In this document: positions 38,094 to 47,130 of the stretch, piece after piece
How the letters are laid out: each line of letters starts with the position of its first letter
Numbering within the stretch: position 1 is the stretch's first letter
Assembly (NCBI GenBank): GCA_020410785.1
Contig: CP084573.1
Coordinates: 1,178,001-1,242,000 of the forward strand
DNA length: 64,000 bases
DNA from: Rickettsia endosymbiont of Culicoides impunctatus
Lineage (GTDB): Bacteria > Pseudomonadota > Alphaproteobacteria > Rickettsiales > Rickettsiaceae
Direction of reading: 5' to 3'
Notes under the pieces: model-generated
Databases searched by the model: none
Seen by the model: the letters and a program-made list of their open reading frames with translations, nothing else
Told to the model about the DNA's origin: nothing
Translations under genes and position numbers: made by a program

Positions 38094-38207
38094 TAAAATC
38101 ACAGCCTTATCTTTGTTTTTAATGAATTGTGCTTGGTCCGTTATGTTTTAAAGAAAAAATGGTTTCTCTTAATGAATTAGGTAGTATTATATGGTTAAAT
38201 GATGTCT
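38094..38207 (+). pseudogene. Decayed second copy of the MFS transporter
   Basis: 38094-38148 closely matches 36819-36873 inside the MFS gene (shared AAAATCACA, CCTTATCTT, TTTTTTAATG, TTGGTC/GGCCG), and is joined directly to a 58-base exact copy (38150-38207) of the MFS 3' end. The intervening part of this second gene has been deleted. It ends in the rimM start codons. Confidence 0.82.
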
Positions 38208-38699
38208 AAAGAAGGTTTAATTTTTGTTGGTGTAGTACTATCAGCACAAGGAATAAAGGGCAATGTTATAGTAAAATCTTTTACTATTCCAAATACTAAT
38301 ATCATTAAAATGAATTTAGTTGATGAATTAGGAGAAAAAATTATTCTTAAACTACTTAGTCAAAATTCTAAAGGTGATATAATATGTAGATTTAACCAAG
38401 TGAATAATAGAACCTCCGCTGAAGGATTAAAAGGATGTAAGCTTTTTTGTCATAGGTCAGATTTCCCTTCCTTAAGTGAAGAGGAATTTTACATTGAAGA
38501 CTTAAAAGGTTTATTAGTACTAGATGCCAATTTAGTCGTTATCGGAAAAATTATAAATATTTTTAATTTTAATGCAGGTGATATTATTGAAATTGAGTTT
38601 GTCAACAATAAAACAGTAGAGTTATTTCCTTTTAACAAACAGTTTTTTCCAGTAATTACTAAAGAACATGCTATTCTTACAAAATTCGAGTCATCCTGA
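38199..38699 (+). CDS. rimM: 16S rRNA processing protein RimM
   Basis: 166 residues. RimM binds ribosomal protein S19 and helps mature the 30S head. The N-terminal barrel shows the family start V-G-V-V-L-S-A-Q-G-I-K-G-N-V-I-V-K-S, and the PRC-barrel half has FYIEDLKGLLVLD, I-G-K-I-I-N-I-F-N-F-N-A-G-D-I-I-E-I and F-P-F-N-K-Q-F-F-P-V-I. Start is ATG 38199 or ATG 38202. The start codons lie inside a 58-base repeat, so the 5' region has been reshaped by the neighbouring duplication. Confidence 0.94.
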   Translation: MMSKEGLIFVGVVLSAQGIKGNVIVKSFTIPNTNIIKMNLVDELGEKIILKLLSQNSKGDIICRFNQVNNRTSAEGLKGCKLFCHRSDFPSLSEEEFYIEDLKGLLVLDANLVVIGKIINIFNFNAGDIIEIEFVNNKTVELFPFNKQFFPVITKEHAILTKFESS

Positions 38700-38704
38700 A
38701 ATAA

Positions 38705-38813
38705 ATTCAATTAGAAATGGATTGCTTCGACCATTACATGGTCTCGCAGTGACGCTTGGTGAGTAGATTGCTTCGTTGCCACTAAAGTGGTTCTTCACAG
38801 AGCCTATAGACGT
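38705..38813. repeat. Dispersed palindromic repeats, family A copy 11 (right half plus fragment)
   Basis: A right half (AGAAATGGATTGCTTCGACC...TCTCGCAGTGACG) joined to a second fragment in which GATTGCTTCGTTGCCACTAA is followed by CTTCACAGAGCCTATAG at 38793-38809. The last piece is a family D end, so a family D element was probably lost here. Confidence 0.75.
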
Positions 38814-38837
38814 TTGTAAACTTTGAGTACTCCTTGT

Positions 38838-39383
38838 TTAGCTATAGAACTTAACATGCTGTAATATATTCCTTGCAGCCTCACTAGCAGAGAGATTTGT
38901 AACATCAAGCTCAAATAAATTAGGATGAGAAATTTGAATTAATGGATATTCTGGATAAACATCTTGTACATCGATTGATTTATAACGAAGCAGCCTATCT
39001 AGATGTTGAATTCGTTTAATATTTTCTTCTTCTGAAATCAGTAATTTTACTGGAATAAACACTGATCTGCGATTTATTGCTAGCTGTTGTACTTGGTTAA
39101 AAAGCTTACGATCACCATCAACTTCATACAGACAATTGGTAAGAACATAACTATTACTAATTTCTTGGCTTAAAAAATTAAAAATACCATCTCGTATAAG
39201 TCTAATTGCATCCCAAGCAAATTCTGGAATAGGAGTTAATCCATCATAATTTAGTAGTGAAAAAATAGGATTATTGATATGTTGGTTATCACATATACTA
39301 TAACCAGCCCTTGCTATTTCTTTTGCTATAGTATACTTTCCGGTTCCTGGTTTTCCTATTAGGTAGATAATAATAGTAGCCAC
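38838..39383 (-). CDS. P-loop nucleotide kinase-like protein
   Basis: 181 residues. A Walker A motif G-K-P-G-T-G-K-Y-T lies at residues 10-18 directly after a beta strand, in the shikimate/adenylate-kinase arrangement. The rest (ICDNQHINNPIFSLLNYDGL, then RDGIFNFLSQEISNSYVLTN and P-V-K-L-L-I-S-E-E-E-N-I-K-R) has the spacing of small-molecule kinases with a lid. Substrate is unknown; I would call it an AAA/nucleoside-kinase-like ATPase. It follows the NfeD gene by 10 bases on the same strand. Confidence 0.75.
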   Translation of the reverse strand: MATIIIYLIGKPGTGKYTIAKEIARAGYSICDNQHINNPIFSLLNYDGLTPIPEFAWDAIRLIRDGIFNFLSQEISNSYVLTNCLYEVDGDRKLFNQVQQLAINRRSVFIPVKLLISEEENIKRIQHLDRLLRYKSIDVQDVYPEYPLIQISHPNLFELDVTNLSASEAARNILQHVKFYS

Positions 39384-39393
39384 TTTGTTGATC

Positions 39394-39861
39394 TCACTTA
39401 TTCAAATTTTCTGCAGTACATATAAGAACATTACCATCAATTTGTATTATGCGAAGCGTGTCTCCTTTATACGCTGATTTTACAGAGTCTCTGCTGAGTT
39501 TGGCATTCATAATCGTTCCTGACCACAATACCTGTCCTTTTTCTCCTACTAGGAGTTCATTACTATATACTTGTACTTCTTGACCGAACATATCAGAATA
39601 CTCGTATTTACCATGTTTTTTGCTAACATAGAATTTTAGTGGATACCATAAAATAATCAACCATATAAAAGAAGCAAAACCAAAAACTATATACTGGTAT
39701 TTTAAAAGATTCGGATAATTACTCAATATTATTGTATTGGATATTCCGCCTAAACCCAAAAATAAAAAACCAACATTTGGAATATTAGCAAATTCTATAA
39801 TTATACAAATAATGCCAGCGATCAGCCACCATTCTACTATTGAAATTTCAAAGATGCTCAT
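39394..39861 (-). CDS. NfeD-family membrane protein
   Basis: 155 residues: hydrophobic segments at about 9-26, 30-48 and 58-77, then a C-terminal soluble OB-like domain with L-V-G-E-K-G-Q-V-L-W-S-G near 104 and Y-K-G-D-T-L-R-I-I-Q-I-D-G near 131, the NfeD C-terminal pattern. NfeD proteins partner with membrane stomatin-like (SPFH) proteins and help membrane quality control; no SPFH gene is adjacent here. Same strand as, and 10 bases before, the P-loop gene. Confidence 0.82.
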   Translation of the reverse strand: MSIFEISIVEWWLIAGIICIIIEFANIPNVGFLFLGLGGISNTIILSNYPNLLKYQYIVFGFASFIWLIILWYPLKFYVSKKHGKYEYSDMFGQEVQVYSNELLVGEKGQVLWSGTIMNAKLSRDSVKSAYKGDTLRIIQIDGNVLICTAENLNK

Positions 39862-40252
39862 ATGATACCTTTAATTAATCTTCGATTCTGAGGTTATTAA
39901 TTAAGACAATTCCTACTATAACTCCTGGTTAAACAATTGTAAACAACCATATCCTATCTCATTAAAAACAGGAATATTATAATTATTAAAAAAATAAAGA
40001 AATACACAAAATGACTAGGCTCTGTGAACAAAATTTTAATTGTTTAGATTTTGAGTATTTTTAAGCGAAAATTAATAAGATTTTTGCCGGAATAGTTAGT
40101 TCTATTTCAAAAAAATCTTATAATTTGCAGCTAAAAAGAGTCGAAATCTAGCAATTTAAATTTTGTTCACAGAGCCTAGAATAATAACGAATGGAATGAT
40201 AATAAGCTAAGTTTACTTTGAAATAATTTTAGTTGGTTCAAGCAATTATCAT
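39862..40252. other. Spacer holding family D element copy 2
   Basis: Apart from the element at 40016-40178 I see nothing coding or structured in this spacer between the NfeD and cytochrome genes. Confidence 0.6.
40016..40178. mobile_element. Family D element (MITE-like, TA-flanked), copy 2
   Basis: A 159-bp element with TA on both sides, in the opposite orientation to the copies at 25618 and 54881 (it reads TTTTTAAGCGAAAATTAATA before AATAGTTAGTTCTATTTC). Ends GGCTCTGTGAACAAAATTTT and its complement are kept. It lies in an otherwise empty spacer. Confidence 0.88.
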
Positions 40253-40780
40253 TTAGTCATGAACAAATGTCTTTAAAAACATTATAACATTAGCTATATC
40301 TTGAGGCTTATTTAAACCAGCAAAAGACATCTTTGTTCCAGGTATATATTGGCTAGGTTTATGCAAAAAATGAAATAAACTTTCTTCATCCCATATTCCC
40401 CCTTTGCTAGATAGAGCAGTTGAATATTTATAATTCTCTGCTTTAGCTTTTTCCGTCCCAACGATATTCCATAGATGTGGTCCAACCTTATTAGCTTTAC
40501 TATTGTCAAAGGAATGGCACATTAAGCATTTTTTTGCTATTTCCCTTCCCGCCTCAGCATTAGCAGTTTTCATCAATTCCTCTATATTCACTGGTACTTC
40601 CGCAATCGCGTTCGCATCAGATCCATTAGGCGAATCTTCTGTTACTTCTACTTTGTAGCCTCGAGATTCAGGATGTAAAACTGGCTTATACAGAATATCT
40701 GTTATAAACCCTACCATCATTGCAATTAAACTGGCTAATAAAATAGAAGCAGCAATTTTATTTAACTCTATTCCAGACAT
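40253..40780 (-). CDS. cycM: Membrane-anchored c-type cytochrome (CycM-like)
   Basis: 175 residues. A single N-terminal membrane anchor (about 10-30) holds a class I cytochrome c domain in the periplasm: haem motif C85-L-M-C88-H89, P-H-L-W-N-I-V-G near 101 and the axial Met151 in G-T-K-M-S-F-A-G. It probably carries electrons from the bc1 complex to the terminal oxidase. I start at ATG 40780 (MSGIELNKIA); the longer frame upstream runs through the tRNA-Gly gene and is not coding. It lies 56 bases after that tRNA on the same strand. Confidence 0.93.
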   Translation of the reverse strand: MSGIELNKIAASILLASLIAMMVGFITDILYKPVLHPESRGYKVEVTEDSPNGSDANAIAEVPVNIEELMKTANAEAGREIAKKCLMCHSFDNSKANKVGPHLWNIVGTEKAKAENYKYSTALSSKGGIWDEESLFHFLHKPSQYIPGTKMSFAGLNKPQDIANVIMFLKTFVHD

Positions 40781-40836
40781 ATGTTTAGTGTCGTCTCCGT
40801 AGAGAGAATATGTATTACCATAAGATAGTTTTGTAC

Positions 40837-40911
40837 TGGAGCGGGTGAAGGGATTCGAACCCTCGACTTCGACCTTGGCAAGGTAGCGCTCTACCCCTGA
40901 GCTACACCCGC
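40837..40911 (-). tRNA. tRNA-Gly (anticodon GCC)
   Basis: Reading the minus strand, the acceptor arm GCGGGTG pairs with CACCCGC; the D arm (AGCTCAGGGGTAGAGC), the anticodon loop TTGCCAA with anticodon GCC, and the T arm with GGTTCGAATC are all in place. The 3' end is encoded as TCCA (discriminator T plus CCA at 40837-40839). Confidence 0.97.
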
Positions 40912-41191
40912 TTTTAAAACACTGCAAATGGAAAAATAATTATTCTTATTCCAAATGGAGGTAAAAAGACTCACTTGTACGAAACAAATCATAAATATAG
41001 GATATACTATAAAAAGATCAAGAAGAAATAACATCAAAAGAAATTTAAATGTTATTCATGATCCTGCACCGAAGCAGGGATGACATTAAAACCATAGATA
41101 TTTATCTTAAAATAATATAAAAATATCTTGCTTAAAAACACTAAATCAACTAAAAATCATTACTTTAATATTAATTAATTTGGAACAAATT

Positions 41192-42814
41192 ATGGGTCAA
41201 AAAAACAATCCTAATGATGGTTTGTCAAAGAATCAAACCAATGATATTAACTATGATGATTTTCCTTATGAAAGTTTTCCTTTTGCTTATACAAGACCAG
41301 AGCATTTAAGAACTATAGGTCTAGTATTTGGCATGCAACCTCCTATGGTAGAAAATGCTAGGATACTTGATATTGGTTGCGGTGAAGGCGGTAATATGAT
41401 TGATTTTGCCGAAAGTTATCCAGAATCTTATTCTTTAGGGATTGACTTGTCAAAAGTACAAATTAATAACGGATTGGAAGTAGTAAAGAGTTTAGGTCTA
41501 AAGAATATTGAGCTAAAATGTTTATCGATATTGGATATTGATGAATCATTTGGTAAATTTGATTATATAATTTGTCATGGGGTAATTTCTTGGGTGCCGG
41601 ATGTGGTTCGTAACAAGATTTTTGAAATATCTAGTAAATTATTAAGTCCTAATGGTATTGCCTTTATCAGCTATAATACTCTGCCAGGTTGGAATATGCA
41701 GAAAACTATTAGAGATATGATGATGTTTCATAGTGCTATCTTTACTGATAACCATGATAAACTACAACAAGCTAAATTATTATTAGATTTTGTTAGTGAT
41801 TCTCTAGAAAAATCAGAGAGTCCTTATTCTAAGTTCTTACAGCACGAAACTAACTTTCTTAAGAAGTTAGGCAATTCATATTTGTTACACGAATATCTCG
41901 GAGAAGAGAATACAGCTTTTTACTTCCAGGAATTTGTAAGTAACGCTAGAAAACATAATCTGAATTATCTTGGAGATTCCTCACTTTCTGCTATGTTTGT
42001 CGGTAATTTGCCGGAAAAGACGGCAGAAAAATTACAATCGATAAATGATATTGTAAGAACTGAACAATATATGGACTTTATTACTAATCGTAAATTTAGA
42101 ACTACTTTGTTATGTCACAATAATGTCATGATCAATAGGACAATTGAACCAAGTAAATTATCTGACTTCTATACTACTTTTAATATCAGACCAGTCAGGC
42201 TTGAAAGTGAGGTGGATTTAAACAATGCAGTAGAAAATTTGGAATTTTATTATAATAATTCAGAATCCCCTGGTATTTCAACGTCTTCTTCTATAATGAA
42301 GACCGTCTTCTATGTTTATGCCGATAATATTGGTAATCCTTTGACTTTAGATCAAGTCTCTAAACTGGCTATGAAAAAGTTAGAGAAATTCCAACTTAAA
42401 GATTTTAAGGAAGAATTAGATTCTGTAATTATAAAACTGGTGTTACAAGGGTATGTGCAAATATTCGCAACAAAACCTAGCTCAATATATGATGTCTCAT
42501 CAAAACCAAAAGTAAGTGAGTTAGTAAGATATCAGGCTCAAAAGTTAGGACAAACTAATTTGGTTGTGACAAATCGAATTAATGCTTTGGTTCCATTGCA
42601 ATTGCATGAAAAATATATTATTGAACTATTAGATGGTACAAATTCTATCCAGCAGATTGAAGAAAAAATGTTTGAAAAATTTGCTTCTGGACTATTAGTG
42701 GCGTCTAATAAAGATGGTATAGTAAGTGATGAAAAACTTTTAAAGCCATATATTATACATTGTGTAGGTGTTTGCTTACAAAAATTCAAAATGAATTATT
42801 TATTAATTGGATAA
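41192..42814 (+). CDS. SAM-dependent methyltransferase with regulatory domain (rickettsial lysine-methyltransferase-like)
   Basis: 540 residues. The class I methyltransferase core has motif [12 protein letters not shown] near residue 61, L-G-I-D-L-S near 85 and a [13 protein letters not shown] stretch near 130. After it comes the MethyTransf_Reg-type domain ([27 protein letters not shown]) and a helical C-terminus. This order is that of the Rickettsia PKMT1/PKMT2 enzymes that methylate lysines of surface protein OmpB; I infer, not prove, the same use. No OmpB gene is in this window. Start is ATG 41192 ([10 protein letters not shown]), not the in-frame TTG at 41180. ppa follows 4 bases later. 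Confidence 0.85.
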   Translation: MGQKNNPNDGLSKNQTNDINYDDFPYESFPFAYTRPEHLRTIGLVFGMQPPMVENARILDIGCGEGGNMIDFAESYPESYSLGIDLSKVQINNGLEVVKSLGLKNIELKCLSILDIDESFGKFDYIICHGVISWVPDVVRNKIFEISSKLLSPNGIAFISYNTLPGWNMQKTIRDMMMFHSAIFTDNHDKLQQAKLLLDFVSDSLEKSESPYSKFLQHETNFLKKLGNSYLLHEYLGEENTAFYFQEFVSNARKHNLNYLGDSSLSAMFVGNLPEKTAEKLQSINDIVRTEQYMDFITNRKFRTTLLCHNNVMINRTIEPSKLSDFYTTFNIRPVRLESEVDLNNAVENLEFYYNNSESPGISTSSSIMKTVFYVYADNIGNPLTLDQVSKLAMKKLEKFQLKDFKEELDSVIIKLVLQGYVQIFATKPSSIYDVSSKPKVSELVRYQAQKLGQTNLVVTNRINALVPLQLHEKYIIELLDGTNSIQQIEEKMFEKFASGLLVASNKDGIVSDEKLLKPYIIHCVGVCLQKFKMNYLLIG

Positions 42815-42818
42815 AGTG

Positions 42819-43343
42819 ATGTTAGTTGAGAAAATTAAGAGCAAAGCTGAATATGAAGAAATAAATGTAATTATCGAGATTCCAATGGCAAGTAATCCAG
42901 TAAAATATGAGATGGATAAGGAGTCAGGAGCGATATTTGTTGATAGATTCATGCAAACTGCCATGTTTTACCCTGGTAATTATGGATTTATCCCACATAC
43001 TCTGTCAGAAGATGGTGACCCAGTAGATGTATTGGTCATAGCACATTATCCTGTTGTACCTGGTTGCGTAATTAGATCGCGCCCCATTGGGGTTTTAATG
43101 ATGGAAGATGAATCTGGATTGGATGAAAAAATTATTGCTGTGCCTAGCTCTAAGCTAGATATTACTTTTGATTCAATAGAAGATTTAGATAGTCTTTGCC
43201 CGATTCTAAGGCAACGAATAGTACATTTCTTTGAACATTATAAAAATCTAGAAAAAGGTAAATGGGTAAAGATAATTGGCTGGGAAAATGCTAAAAAAGC
43301 CAAAGAGTTAATTGATACAGGTATATCAAGGGCAAAGAGTTAG
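42819..43343 (+). CDS. ppa: Inorganic pyrophosphatase
   Basis: 174 residues of the soluble family I enzyme, which hydrolyses pyrophosphate to pull biosynthetic reactions. Conserved parts: N-V-I-I-E-I-P near 20, [15 protein letters not shown] near 50 and the metal-binding D-G-D-P-V-D-V-L-V near 65. The start at ATG 42819 is chosen over an in-frame TTG at 42807 that overlaps the methyltransferase end. It is the second gene of a tight cluster methyltransferase - ppa - murJ - TraX-like. Confidence 0.96.
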   Translation: MLVEKIKSKAEYEEINVIIEIPMASNPVKYEMDKESGAIFVDRFMQTAMFYPGNYGFIPHTLSEDGDPVDVLVIAHYPVVPGCVIRSRPIGVLMMEDESGLDEKIIAVPSSKLDITFDSIEDLDSLCPILRQRIVHFFEHYKNLEKGKWVKIIGWENAKKAKELIDTGISRAKS

Positions 43344-43382
43344 CTTTGATATAGTGGCATATACTCAAAATTGGAATAACAA

Positions 43383-44927
43383 ATGAAAGGCGAGGGATAT
43401 ACATTATTTCGTTCTGGAATTATAATAGCTTTATTTACCTTAATTTCTCGTATATCTGGTCTTGCTAGAGAATTATTTGTCGCTTCATTATTTGGAGCTG
43501 GTAGTGTTGCTGATAGCGTTAATGTTGCTTTTAAATTACCCAACCTATTTAGGCGTATTTTTGGCGAAGGGGCTCTATCAGTCGTTTTTGTACCTATTTT
43601 TAATACAAAAATCATAGAATCTCGTGAGGCAGCACGCCATTTCACCGGTATTATATTTACTATTTTACTAATTACTTTAGTAATGGTAGTAGTGCTAATG
43701 CAACTTATGATGCCTTCCTTAATGTTTATTATTGCTCCTGGTTTTCATGAAGATCCAGAGAAATTTAATTTAACAATTGCTCTGTGCCGTATCACTATGC
43801 CATATTTGGTTTTTATTTCGATAGCGGCGATGCTTGGGGGTATTCTAAATTCAGTAAAGAGGTTCGCAGCTTTTGCTTTTTCTCCGATTATTTTAAATAT
43901 TCTTGTGATTATTACAACGGTAGCATTACAAGAATGTATATCTGCCCCTATATCGATTAGTTTATCTCTGGTGATTGCTGGCTTATTACAAATCATTTTT
44001 ATGTTTTATTGTGTCATTAGAGTTGGTTTATCGTTTCCGCTAGTTTTTGATCCATATAATAGAGATGTAAAAAAGTTTTTGTCCAATATGGGGCCAGCGG
44101 TTGTTAGCTCAGGATTTCAGCAGCTTAGCTTATTTATCTCGCAATCAATAGCTAGCTTCATCGAAGGGGTGATTTCAATATTATCTTATGCAGATAGAAT
44201 ATACCAATTTCCTTTATCAATAATAGGGGTAACTTTTGGTACTATATTATTACCAGAATTATCGAAAACCTATCAAATGAATGATTTAAAGAAAGCGGCA
44301 AATATCCAAAATAATGCTATTAAAGTTGGGCTGTTATTATCTTTACCAGCGGCTTTTGGTATTATTGTGCTATCAGAACCAATCATTCATATAATATATC
44401 AGCGGGGGGCTTTTACCTATGCTGATACCATTAAAACCGCTGAGGCTATTTCTGCTTTTTCCCTTGGTTTGCCAGCTTTTATACTTGGCAAAATTTTGAC
44501 CCCAATTTTTTATGCTAATCATGATACAAAAACTCCTTTAAAAATAACCTTATATTCCCTTACGGTGAATACTATATTAAATATTATTATGATGAGGCAG
44601 TTTGGTCACCTTGGTATAGCTCTTGCCTGTTCTATTACCGCTTGGTATAATGTTTGGTTGTTATACGTACACACAAAGAAATATGGTCTTTCTTTTATTG
44701 ATGCAAAATTATACTTATTTTGTGGCAAGATTTTATTAAGCTGCATAATAATGACACTAGTAATTTGGGTAATTAAACATTATTATGCCCAATATTATTA
44801 TACCGAATTCTTATTAGTAAAAGCTTTTATGCTAGCAGCAACAATTATAGTTGGAGTAGCAACGTTTTTTCTAATGGTTTTTTGTTTTAAGCTTTATCCA
44901 AAGAAATGTATTAATGATGAAAACTGA
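43383..44927 (+). CDS. murJ: Lipid II flippase MurJ
   Basis: 514 residues with about 14 membrane helices. MurJ flips lipid II across the inner membrane for peptidoglycan synthesis. The start F-T-L-I-S-R-I-S-G-L-A-R-E is the family signature, followed by SVNVAFKLPNLFRRIFGEGA and the later RIYQFPLSIIGVTFGTILLP and G-A-F-T-Y-A-D-T. Previously named mviN. Stop overlaps the next gene's start by 14 bases. It follows ppa after 39 bases. Confidence 0.96.
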   Translation: MKGEGYTLFRSGIIIALFTLISRISGLARELFVASLFGAGSVADSVNVAFKLPNLFRRIFGEGALSVVFVPIFNTKIIESREAARHFTGIIFTILLITLVMVVVLMQLMMPSLMFIIAPGFHEDPEKFNLTIALCRITMPYLVFISIAAMLGGILNSVKRFAAFAFSPIILNILVIITTVALQECISAPISISLSLVIAGLLQIIFMFYCVIRVGLSFPLVFDPYNRDVKKFLSNMGPAVVSSGFQQLSLFISQSIASFIEGVISILSYADRIYQFPLSIIGVTFGTILLPELSKTYQMNDLKKAANIQNNAIKVGLLLSLPAAFGIIVLSEPIIHIIYQRGAFTYADTIKTAEAISAFSLGLPAFILGKILTPIFYANHDTKTPLKITLYSLTVNTILNIIMMRQFGHLGIALACSITAWYNVWLLYVHTKKYGLSFIDAKLYLFCGKILLSCIIMTLVIWVIKHYYAQYYYTEFLLVKAFMLAATIIVGVATFFLMVFCFKLYPKKCINDEN

Positions 44928-45612
44928 GTCTAATTATCAAGATTTTTTGAAGACTATAGCCATGATAACTATGGTAATAGATCATTTGGGGTTATATTTT
45001 TTTCCTGAGTACGAAATAATGCGAGTTATTGGTCGTACTACTATGCCGATTTTTTGCTTTTTTGCTGGCTATAATTTTCATACAAAACCAAAAATTAGAA
45101 TTTTGGTAGTTGGAGTTCTGCTATATATTTTTACTACCATATTATTTAGGGAATTTACTGTAACTAATATACTTATCCCTATTTTTTTAGGACAATGCTA
45201 TCTTTATTATTTTCGTAATAGCTTAAATAATTTTTTCTATAAAGGCTATTGTCATGTTGTTTTCCTTGGCTCTCTTTGGTTCTGTAGTTGGTTCCTTATT
45301 GATTACGGAACCTTATCTATGGCTATCATGCTACTTGGCTATATTGCTAAGCATGATCTAGGTAATCTTAGGCTTACCATTGCAATATCTATAATTTTGT
45401 CCATAATGCATACCATAGCTATTTTTCAGTTTTCGTATATTTACGTATTTATAGTCATTATATTCGGGGTTTTAGGATATATATTTATGGTCGCAAGAAA
45501 TTTTGAGCAGAAACTTGCTGTAAATTTACGGATTATCAGTCATAATGCTTTATATATCTACGCTATACATCTAGCAATTTTACAATTTTTATTTTTTAAA
45601 CTCTACTTATAG
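44914..45612 (+). CDS. TraX-family membrane protein
   Basis: 232 residues with about eight hydrophobic segments. The N-terminal pattern F-L-K-T-I-A-M-I-T-M-V-I-D-H-L-G and I-G-R-T-T-M-P-I-F-C-F is the TraX signature (first seen as the F-pilin N-acetylation protein). The chromosomal members lack a known role; an acyltransferase-like activity is suspected from the family. It is fused by overlap to the 3' end of murJ (start ATG 44914 or 44917), so it is probably translationally coupled. Confidence 0.85.
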   Translation: MMKTESNYQDFLKTIAMITMVIDHLGLYFFPEYEIMRVIGRTTMPIFCFFAGYNFHTKPKIRILVVGVLLYIFTTILFREFTVTNILIPIFLGQCYLYYFRNSLNNFFYKGYCHVVFLGSLWFCSWFLIDYGTLSMAIMLLGYIAKHDLGNLRLTIAISIILSIMHTIAIFQFSYIYVFIVIIFGVLGYIFMVARNFEQKLAVNLRIISHNALYIYAIHLAILQFLFFKLYL

Positions 45613-45633
45613 CTCAAAATATAATTACTTTAG

Positions 45634-45702
45634 TAGACTTCCTGCATAAGTCAAAGAAGCCATCGGGATTTTTAGGAGAAACGAAGCCTGCTACCTTCGC
45701 GT
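45634..45702. repeat. Dispersed repeat, family B half copy
   Basis: TAGACTTCCTGCATAAGTCA...TTTTTAGGAGAAACGAAGCC, nearly identical to 30488-30555. A family E element follows at 45703 and a family B end (GTTTTGCAAGGGGTCTA) stands after it at about 45965-45975, so the family E element may have inserted into a family B copy. Confidence 0.75.
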
Positions 45703-45964
45703 CTTATCTTCCAGATAAAAAAGTGCTTGAAACGTCTAAGTAATGGGGTTCGCAGAGATTTTTTATGAGATTTGTAGTCATGTAAATATTACTTTTTACT
45801 GTTAAAGCACATTCTCATCAGCATTTCTTCAATTTATCTGGCATAATGATGCACCAAATGACAACATGTAGTCAGTAAAGAAAATTTAATTTCCTATCCC
45901 ATATACCGCATACTAATCCCTTTTTATGGCATAATTTTTGCTCCTTCTCATCTGGAAGATAAGA
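45703..45964. mobile_element. Family E element (262 bp, non-coding), copy 1
   Basis: Ends CTTATCTTCCAGATAAAAAA and the imperfect inverse TCTGGAAGATAAG (to 45964). The interior (AGTGCTTGAAACGTCTAAGT, TTTGTAGTCATGTAAATATT, TGTTAAAGCACATTCTCATC and more) matches 55090-55400 in the opposite orientation; that copy has about 50 extra bases near one third. No frame longer than a few dozen codons. Probably a nonautonomous mobile element or a structured RNA gene. Confidence 0.75.
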
Positions 45965-46014
45965 AGCGAGTTTTGCAAGGGGTCTAATGACGGAAGTATA
46001 GCTAATCGAGTTAG

Positions 46015-46857
46015 CTACAAAGTTATATCCGAATCAGAGGAGAGTTCTCCTGACAGTCCTAATCCACTATCTATTGGTGAAGTTGATTGAGCTAAACTAT
46101 CTTGACTAACTGTATATTCAGATGGTTGATTAGTTGCTTTTTGCGTTGGTACTTCTTCGTTAAGTATCTTAAAAGCCTGATCTAAATATTTGGTATCATT
46201 TTTGCCAACATGTATTGCATGCATTCCATTGTTAGATGCTATATATCCATTATTGGGATCATCGTCTATTAAAACAACATTTTGATTATTATCAACACCA
46301 AAATAGCCCTTAGCTTTTTCTATATGGTTCTGTTTACCCATGTGAGACATTCCCTCTCCAAGGGGATACGACACTACCAGAATTTTTTCAATTGCCTCTT
46401 TTCCTAAGAGCTGATCAAGAGCATATTTGATGGCATCAGGATATGAGCAAAAAGATACAATGGCTATATGACATTCTACTTTTAATGCTTCTTTCAATAG
46501 TTTTACTAATTGATCCTTGTTTTTCCAACCTTTTGTTTCATCTGCTAGGAATCGATCTACATGAGGTCTAAAATCTGATATTTTTCTTAATAGTTCTTTG
46601 TTTTGTTCATTTTCTGTTTCATTTGCTAGAAACTCCTCTAAATACTTCGCATTAGGTACAAAGGCATCACTAAGAAACCGCTCTAGAGAGTGTTTTACCA
46701 TTGTTCCATCAAAATCAACACAGAGTAATGTATTATCAGATTTAGTTCCCAGCTCTAGTTTAGTTTTTTTTTCCCAAGACTCATTTTCTTGCTTAACTTC
46801 TGGTTTGCTAAAATCCAAATGGAGGGATTTTGGTAATAATGATAATCTTTTTGACAT
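46015..46857 (-). CDS. HAD-superfamily phosphatase-like protein
   Basis: 280 residues. Motif I is L-C-V-D48-F-D50-G-T-M and motif III/IV-like I-D-D-D-P-N-N lies near 200, with H-I-A-I-V-S-F-C-S-Y near 128 as motif II, so the catalytic set of a HAD phosphatase is present. Between motif I and II an acidic helical insert contains an imperfect internal duplication (F-L-A-N-E-T-E-N and F-L-A-D-E-T-K-G). The C-terminal 50 residues are a polar, Ser/Thr-rich tail. No signal peptide. The fold is clear; the substrate is not. The polar tail and variable location make it a possible secreted factor, which is speculation. Confidence 0.75.
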   Translation of the reverse strand: MSKRLSLLPKSLHLDFSKPEVKQENESWEKKTKLELGTKSDNTLLCVDFDGTMVKHSLERFLSDAFVPNAKYLEEFLANETENEQNKELLRKISDFRPHVDRFLADETKGWKNKDQLVKLLKEALKVECHIAIVSFCSYPDAIKYALDQLLGKEAIEKILVVSYPLGEGMSHMGKQNHIEKAKGYFGVDNNQNVVLIDDDPNNGYIASNNGMHAIHVGKNDTKYLDQAFKILNEEVPTQKATNQPSEYTVSQDSLAQSTSPIDSGLGLSGELSSDSDITL

Positions 46858-47130
46858 CTGTTCTCTTATGTTTAGTTTATTATTTTTGCAATAGGTAGCT
46901 TATCGGGAAACCTAAAAACTCGTAATCTAATAAACTAAAATTCCAAATTCTACAAGTACAAATTATTTAACTTAAAAGTGTTCTAGTTGTTTCCGACAGC
47001 CTCCTAACCCCAAATTCTCCGGAATTGACTATATATAATAAAAATACTATACAAACAGTATAAGAACTCTATTCCCTTTTGATCTATTATGCTCTATAAT
47101 GAAAATCAAAAAATATATTAAAGGTTTTTG
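46858..47130. other. Divergent spacer with repeat fragments before typA
   Basis: Contains the motif GACAGCCTCCTAACCCC (46995-47010) and a family C end (CCCCAAATTCTCCGGAATTG followed by ACTATAT, 47008-47034). No gene or RNA is visible; promoters for the flanking divergent genes must lie here but are not distinct. Confidence 0.55.

Larger units (their letters stand above)
45613..46014. other. Repeat-filled spacer between the TraX-like and HAD genes
   Basis: It consists almost wholly of a family B half copy (45634-45702), a family E element (45703-45964) and a family B end (about 45967-45976). The last piece touches the HAD stop region through a stretch (GCTAATCGAGTTAGCTAC) that resembles the sequence after the complete family B copy at tpiA. 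Confidence 0.65.

Noticed and set aside
40781..40927. N-terminal extension of the cytochrome frame
   Set aside because: It runs through the tRNA-Gly gene; the conserved cytochrome start is ATG 40780.
41050..41090. GATCCTGCACCGAAGCAGGGATG as a terminator or RNA element
   Set aside because: The inverted repeat (CCTGC...GCAGG) is short and lacks a T tract; it may be a fragment of another dispersed repeat but one copy is too little evidence.
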